Assembly (NCBI GenBank): GCA_029237685.1
Contig: JAQZBV010000007.1
Coordinates: 1-43,706 of the forward strand
DNA: 43,706 bases
Direction of reading: 5' to 3'
Source: Cytophagaceae bacterium
Lineage (GTDB): Bacteria; Bacteroidota; Bacteroidia; Cytophagales; Cytophagaceae
This document shows, piece by piece, positions 40,187 to 43,706 of the stretch. The position numbers and the translations under genes are program-made. The notes beneath the pieces were generated by a model. That model worked only from the letters and a program-made list of their open reading frames with translations, searched no databases and was not told where the DNA came from. Position 1 is the first letter of the stretch. Each line of letters begins with the position of its first letter.

Positions 40187-40218
40187 ATAAAAAAGAAACA
40201 AAACATTAGTGGACTTTT

Positions 40219-41565
40219 TTACCTTAGCACTTCCTTCCCATCCAAAAAATCCCGATACCAATACCCCGAATCTTTAACTACCCTTTCCTGCGTTTCAAAA
40301 TCGGTATAAATCAAACCAAATCTAGGTCTGTAACCTTCGGCCCATTCAAAATTATCCTGCAGCGTCCACACAAAATAACCATCTACAGGTACACCTTCTG
40401 TTTTTGCTTTGTAAACCTGAGCAATGTAATCGTGAAGATATTTTACTCGTCTTTTATCTTCTACCCGTCCATTTAACAGCGTGTCCTCAAAGGCTGCACC
40501 ATTCTCGGTTACATAGATTTTCTTTACCTTTTCGTAGGCACCATATTTTTTTAGCATCTCGTAGATCGAGGCGGGATATACTTCCCAATTCATCAGTGTC
40601 GTCTCTACATTCCGCTTGTGTGCGCCCACCAGGTTCGCAAACAAAATCGGAACCATCCACGAGCGCTTGGCGATTTCACGCGTGTAATTTTGTACGCCTA
40701 TAAAATCAAAATCAAAAGCCATTCTCTGTTCATCACCAGCTTTCATGTATTTCTCTACTCTCGATAACAGAGTTATGTCTTTTATCGGATACCCCATACC
40801 TAGCGAAGGCTCTATGTACAAACGATTGAGTAAGGCATCTATTTTAACCGCTGCTCGTTGATTTGCAGGATGATTATTAATGTGCTCTACATAGGAACAG
40901 GAAAAAGTAGTTCCAATTTCAGCCTGTGGAAGCAATTTTTTTAAATACCTTCCTCCCTCTGCCTGACACAAGGTAGCGTGGTGCATAGCAGGAATAAAAC
41001 TACTCAGACCTTTTCTACCCGGCGCATGAATACCCAGGTAATAGCCTGCTCCGGTGAACACCATGGGTTCGTTCATCACCATCCAGTGCTTGACTCGATC
41101 ACCAAAATACTTGGCACACACCTCTACATATTCTGTAAACCAATTGACAATGTCTCTGTTTGTCCATCCTCCTTTTTCTTCGAGAAAATGTGGGATATCC
41201 CAATGATAGATCGTGACCCAAGGCTCTATACCACGAACCAAACATTCGTCTATGATGCGGTTGTAAAAGGAAATCCCTTTCTGATTGACTGTATGATTGC
41301 GGTTGACAATACGTGTCCAGGATAAGGAAAAACGAAAATTAGGAATAGATAAACGCTGCACGTTATCTAAATCCTGCGGATACAGATTATAAAAATCGCA
41401 GGCCATGCGCGCGTGATGGCCTTTATGTATCTTCCCTTTGCGGTGCGTAAACTCATCCCATATCGAAGGTACTTTGTCATCGATACCGTGCGCGCCTTCT
41501 ATTTGAAAGGCTGCCGTAGATACTCCCCATTTAAAATCTGCACCAAAATCACTTCTACTGATCAC
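40219..41565 (-). CDS. GH1 family beta-glucosidase/glycosidase
   Basis: A 448-aa cytoplasmic retaining glycosidase. The barrel starts DFKWGVSTAAFQIEGA. The acid/base is Glu166 in MVMNEPMVF and the nucleophile Glu353 in YVTENGAAFED. The C-terminal substrate-site motif DGYFVWTLQDNFEWAEGY is complete. There is no signal peptide, so the substrate is probably an imported disaccharide such as cellobiose or another beta-glucoside. It starts 17 bases after the glycosyltransferase stop on the same strand and ends before the inverted-repeat element at 40081. Confidence 0.95.
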   Translation of the reverse strand: MISRSDFGADFKWGVSTAAFQIEGAHGIDDKVPSIWDEFTHRKGKIHKGHHARMACDFYNLYPQDLDNVQRLSIPNFRFSLSWTRIVNRNHTVNQKGISFYNRIIDECLVRGIEPWVTIYHWDIPHFLEEKGGWTNRDIVNWFTEYVEVCAKYFGDRVKHWMVMNEPMVFTGAGYYLGIHAPGRKGLSSFIPAMHHATLCQAEGGRYLKKLLPQAEIGTTFSCSYVEHINNHPANQRAAVKIDALLNRLYIEPSLGMGYPIKDITLLSRVEKYMKAGDEQRMAFDFDFIGVQNYTREIAKRSWMVPILFANLVGAHKRNVETTLMNWEVYPASIYEMLKKYGAYEKVKKIYVTENGAAFEDTLLNGRVEDKRRVKYLHDYIAQVYKAKTEGVPVDGYFVWTLQDNFEWAEGYRPRFGLIYTDFETQERVVKDSGYWYRDFLDGKEVLR

Positions 41566-41582
41566 TCCGCTCTCCTCTTTAC

Positions 41583-42587
41583 TTATGATGCCAACAACTG
41601 TTTTTTATGCTTCGCTAATAATTGATCCAATATATCTCCCGTACTATCCGGATAATGTACTTCCGGTATCGTTCCATTCAATAACCAATCCTCGATTTTA
41701 GGAACGTGTTTCTTTTTCATTTTTTTTATCACGGGAACACCCATGATTTCCAATGCAGCGGCATTACACTGTTGCTCGTACTGCCCTTTCATAGGGATCA
41801 CCATGAGCTTCTTCTTAAGAAACAAAGCTTCCGCCGGCGTTTCAAATCCGGCACCGCAAAGCACTCCTATGCCTGTAGTCATGCTGGCTAGAAACTGCTC
41901 GTTATTGACTGGGTATATGTATACGTTACCTTTATGCTCAGCCTTTTTGCAATGCTTGGAAAACACATTCCATTGTATGCCTTTGATCTCGCCTAATACT
42001 TTGTAGAATTTTTCATTCTCGTAAGCCGGCAGATAAACCGTGATGTGATCATGATTGCCAGGTATGATTTCTCTTACTTGCTGACGAATGACCGGTGTAT
42101 GGATCTTATCGTTGTAGGCTTCAAAATGAAAGCCGCAATAGCTATTGGTCGGCGCGTAGTTTCTTAAAATTGTTTCTCCGATCAGATCCCTTTCATCCGG
42201 CTTAGGAGAATCTTCTGACATCACTGCACTTTGATGACTCAAACTGATGCAGGGAATTTTCTTAAACTTTGCGGCCCATGCGCTGACCGGTTCGAAATCG
42301 TTCAATACCAGGTCATATTTTTCGATCGGCAATGTTTTAATCTCGCGAATCAATTGCATGGATTTCGCTTTGCGGTAGGTATTGAACAAATCTACGCCGC
42401 CTTGTTTACCAAAAATAAAGCTCAATCCTCGCAATTTATAATCAATGTCAAACGGCGCATCGACATCCACTTGTATACCACTGATCAATACATCTACGTC
42501 TGCCTTTTGTTTCAGCAAAGGCACAATATCTCTCGCACGGCTCAAATGGCCGTTGCCAGTACCTTGTATAGCGTATAATATTTTCAT
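41583..42587 (-). CDS. Glycosyltransferase, MJ1255-like/GT-B type
   Basis: A 334-aa GT-B fold protein. It opens MKILYAIQGTGNGHLSRARD, the glycine-rich acceptor loop found in MurG-like and MJ1255-type enzymes. The C-terminal half has GIGVLCGAGFETPAEALFL and MKGQYEQQCNAAALEIMG, the nucleotide-sugar-binding signature of this group. There are no membrane segments. Its ATG overlaps the metallophosphatase stop by four bases (ATGA), so the two are translationally coupled. In several bacteria such a pair (LpxH-like phosphatase plus this glycosyltransferase) occurs together, which suggests a shared glycolipid pathway. Confidence 0.87.
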   Translation of the reverse strand: MKILYAIQGTGNGHLSRARDIVPLLKQKADVDVLISGIQVDVDAPFDIDYKLRGLSFIFGKQGGVDLFNTYRKAKSMQLIREIKTLPIEKYDLVLNDFEPVSAWAAKFKKIPCISLSHQSAVMSEDSPKPDERDLIGETILRNYAPTNSYCGFHFEAYNDKIHTPVIRQQVREIIPGNHDHITVYLPAYENEKFYKVLGEIKGIQWNVFSKHCKKAEHKGNVYIYPVNNEQFLASMTTGIGVLCGAGFETPAEALFLKKKLMVIPMKGQYEQQCNAAALEIMGVPVIKKMKKKHVPKIEDWLLNGTIPEVHYPDSTGDILDQLLAKHKKQLLAS

Positions 42588-43462
42588 GCGCGTTTCATCG
42601 GTTTAGAATAAGAAGAAGCGACTTGCTGCACCATGTTGAATTCTACCAAAAGAGATTCAAACAGCTCTTTATAATTGGAAGTAGAAGCATCGTCTTCTAT
42701 CTTAGTTTTAGCCGCCACTTTATCCTGGTGGTAATGGTAAATCCTCCAATTTTTATTGTTGTATTCCAAGGCCGTCAGGTTCTCGATCCAGTCACCGGAG
42801 TTGAGGTAAATGGTTTCTCCCTCATCCGTGACAATGCGGCGCATTTCCGGTTGGTGAATGTGCCCACAGACCACGTATTTATAACCTTTCTCTATGGCAA
42901 TGTCTGACGCTGTTTTTTCAAAATCATTGATGAACTTCACAGCTGATTTCACTTTGTCTTTGACTCTTTTAGAAAGAGATATTTTGCCTTTTCCCATTTT
43001 TACAGAGAAATAATTGACAAAGGAATTGATCAATATTAAAGCGTCATAACCAACGGCCCCTAACTTTGCAAGCCATTTGGAATAACGCATCGTCACATCG
43101 AATACATCACCATGGAAAAACCACGCCTTGCCACCACTCAAAGGCAAAATGATTTTATTGACGATGCAGAATGTTCCGATTTTAAAACCCACAAACTTTC
43201 GCATCACTTCGTCGTGATTACCTGGTATGTAATACACTTTAACCCCTTTACCAATCAATCCGGTAATGTGCTTCACCACCTGCATGTGTGATTTGGGCCA
43301 GTACCGCTTGCTGAATTGCCAGGCGTCAATGATGTCGCCGTTCAAAATAATGGTTTGAGGCTTGATGCTTTTAAGGTATTTCAAGAGTTCTACCGCATGA
43401 CAACCATATGTTCCTAAATGAACATCGGATATCACGACTAATTCTACAGGGCGTTTTTTCAT
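42584..43462 (-). CDS. LpxH-like metallophosphoesterase (UDP-2,3-diacylglucosamine hydrolase family)
   Basis: A 292-aa calcineurin-like enzyme. The ATG at 43460-43462 (MKKRPVELVVISDVHLG) is preferred to an in-frame start 21 codons upstream that has no matching fold. The metal-site motifs are all present: SDVHLGTYG, NGDIIDAWQF, PGNHDEVMR, FFHGDVFDV and CGHIHQPEMR. The family cleaves UDP-2,3-diacylglucosamine in lipid A synthesis, but this branch is often a paralogue with a different lipid-linked substrate. It is the first gene of a three-gene minus-strand operon with a glycosyltransferase and a GH1 enzyme. Confidence 0.85.
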   Translation of the reverse strand: MKKRPVELVVISDVHLGTYGCHAVELLKYLKSIKPQTIILNGDIIDAWQFSKRYWPKSHMQVVKHITGLIGKGVKVYYIPGNHDEVMRKFVGFKIGTFCIVNKIILPLSGGKAWFFHGDVFDVTMRYSKWLAKLGAVGYDALILINSFVNYFSVKMGKGKISLSKRVKDKVKSAVKFINDFEKTASDIAIEKGYKYVVCGHIHQPEMRRIVTDEGETIYLNSGDWIENLTALEYNNKNWRIYHYHQDKVAAKTKIEDDASTSNYKELFESLLVEFNMVQQVASSYSKPMKRA

Positions 43463-43706
43463 TGAAACAAATTGAACAGAACTGCTCTGAAGGTGTGACG
43501 CAGAGAAAAGTTGTGACTGCGGCAATAAGAACGAAGGATAAAAATTCTCAGAAGGTATTCTTCTGTTTTGCTGACGAAAGTATTGAATAGTACCATAAGT
43601 GTATAGTTTTAGCCTTTCTTAGTACTAAACTACACAACTACTATTATGGAATCGTGAGGGAATTATTATGGCTAAGTGAAAAAATGAGAGGTGATGTTAA
43701 GGAATT
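43463..43706. other. Window end without a recognisable gene
   Basis: These 244 bases upstream of the LpxH-like gene contain the operon's promoter region and, at about 43598-43636, an imperfect inverted repeat (TAGTTTTAG / CTAAACTA). No frame longer than about 60 codons with gene-like composition is present, and both ATGs near 43646 and 43668 reach stops at once. Confidence 0.5.

Overview
The window reads as a chromosomal segment of a Bacteroidota bacterium. The evidence is a GH18 chitinase ending in a type IX secretion (T9SS) type A sorting domain, a PorP/SprF-family protein, two proteins ending in gliding-motility-associated (CHU_C-like) C-terminal domains, a DUF5686 outer-membrane protein, a eukaryote-like GT3 glycogen synthase, a PLP arginine decarboxylase of the Bacteroidota type, and TAnnTTTG promoter-like boxes. 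I cannot name the order with confidence. Most genes are housekeeping or envelope genes. There are no tRNA or rRNA genes, insertion sequences with transposase, prophage or CRISPR array.

Layout. 1-4401 (+): a patatin-like phospholipase cut by the window edge, a DUF5686-type outer-membrane barrel and a TerB-like protein. 4756-11180 (-): an uncharacterised secreted protein, flotillin, an NfeD/YuaF-like partner, ParE and a cyclophilin. 11300-19850 (-): a WG-repeat protein, an SpmA-SpmB fusion, then an apparent operon argS > glutathione peroxidase > Ser/Thr-phosphatase-like protein > glycogen synthase. 19996-21387 (+): speA, divergent from argS. 21457-21978 (-): a GmhB-like HAD phosphatase without the usual zinc cysteines. 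22204-26066 (+): hemG/hemY-type oxidase, a GT2 polyprenol-phosphate mannosyltransferase, a conserved unknown, then an outer-membrane barrel with a DM13 lipoprotein. 26441-28008 (-): a small secreted protein and a LolC/E permease. 28057-31505 (+): NamZ-like lipoprotein, fmt, folA and a nitrilase-family amidohydrolase. 31506-35186 (-): a small unknown, the large modular chitinase and a possible 50-aa membrane protein. 35596-39997: a T9SS-linked signalling locus. 40219-43462 (-): an LpxH-like metallophosphatase, a glycosyltransferase and a GH1 glycosidase.

The most interesting protein-coding locus is 35596-39997. A PorP/SprF-like gene is divergent from an ECF-type sigma factor. The sigma gene overlaps by one base a single-pass membrane protein that looks like an anti-sigma factor inside the cell but carries an SprB-like repeat and a T9SS-type CHU_C-like domain outside the inner membrane. 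One base further on comes a secreted LRR/Ig protein with its own CHU_C domain. I infer a surface-sensing circuit that links sigma-factor activity to T9SS or surface-adhesin status.

The most interesting non-coding signal is a set of intergenic short tandem repeats. Nearly all have a 7-nt period, but the unit differs from place to place. Many are arranged as inverted repeats around a hairpin, and several begin at, or contain, the stop codon of the upstream gene. Alongside them lie three copies of a 25-bp element, paired hairpin (REPIN-like) elements and two copies of a larger repeat family.
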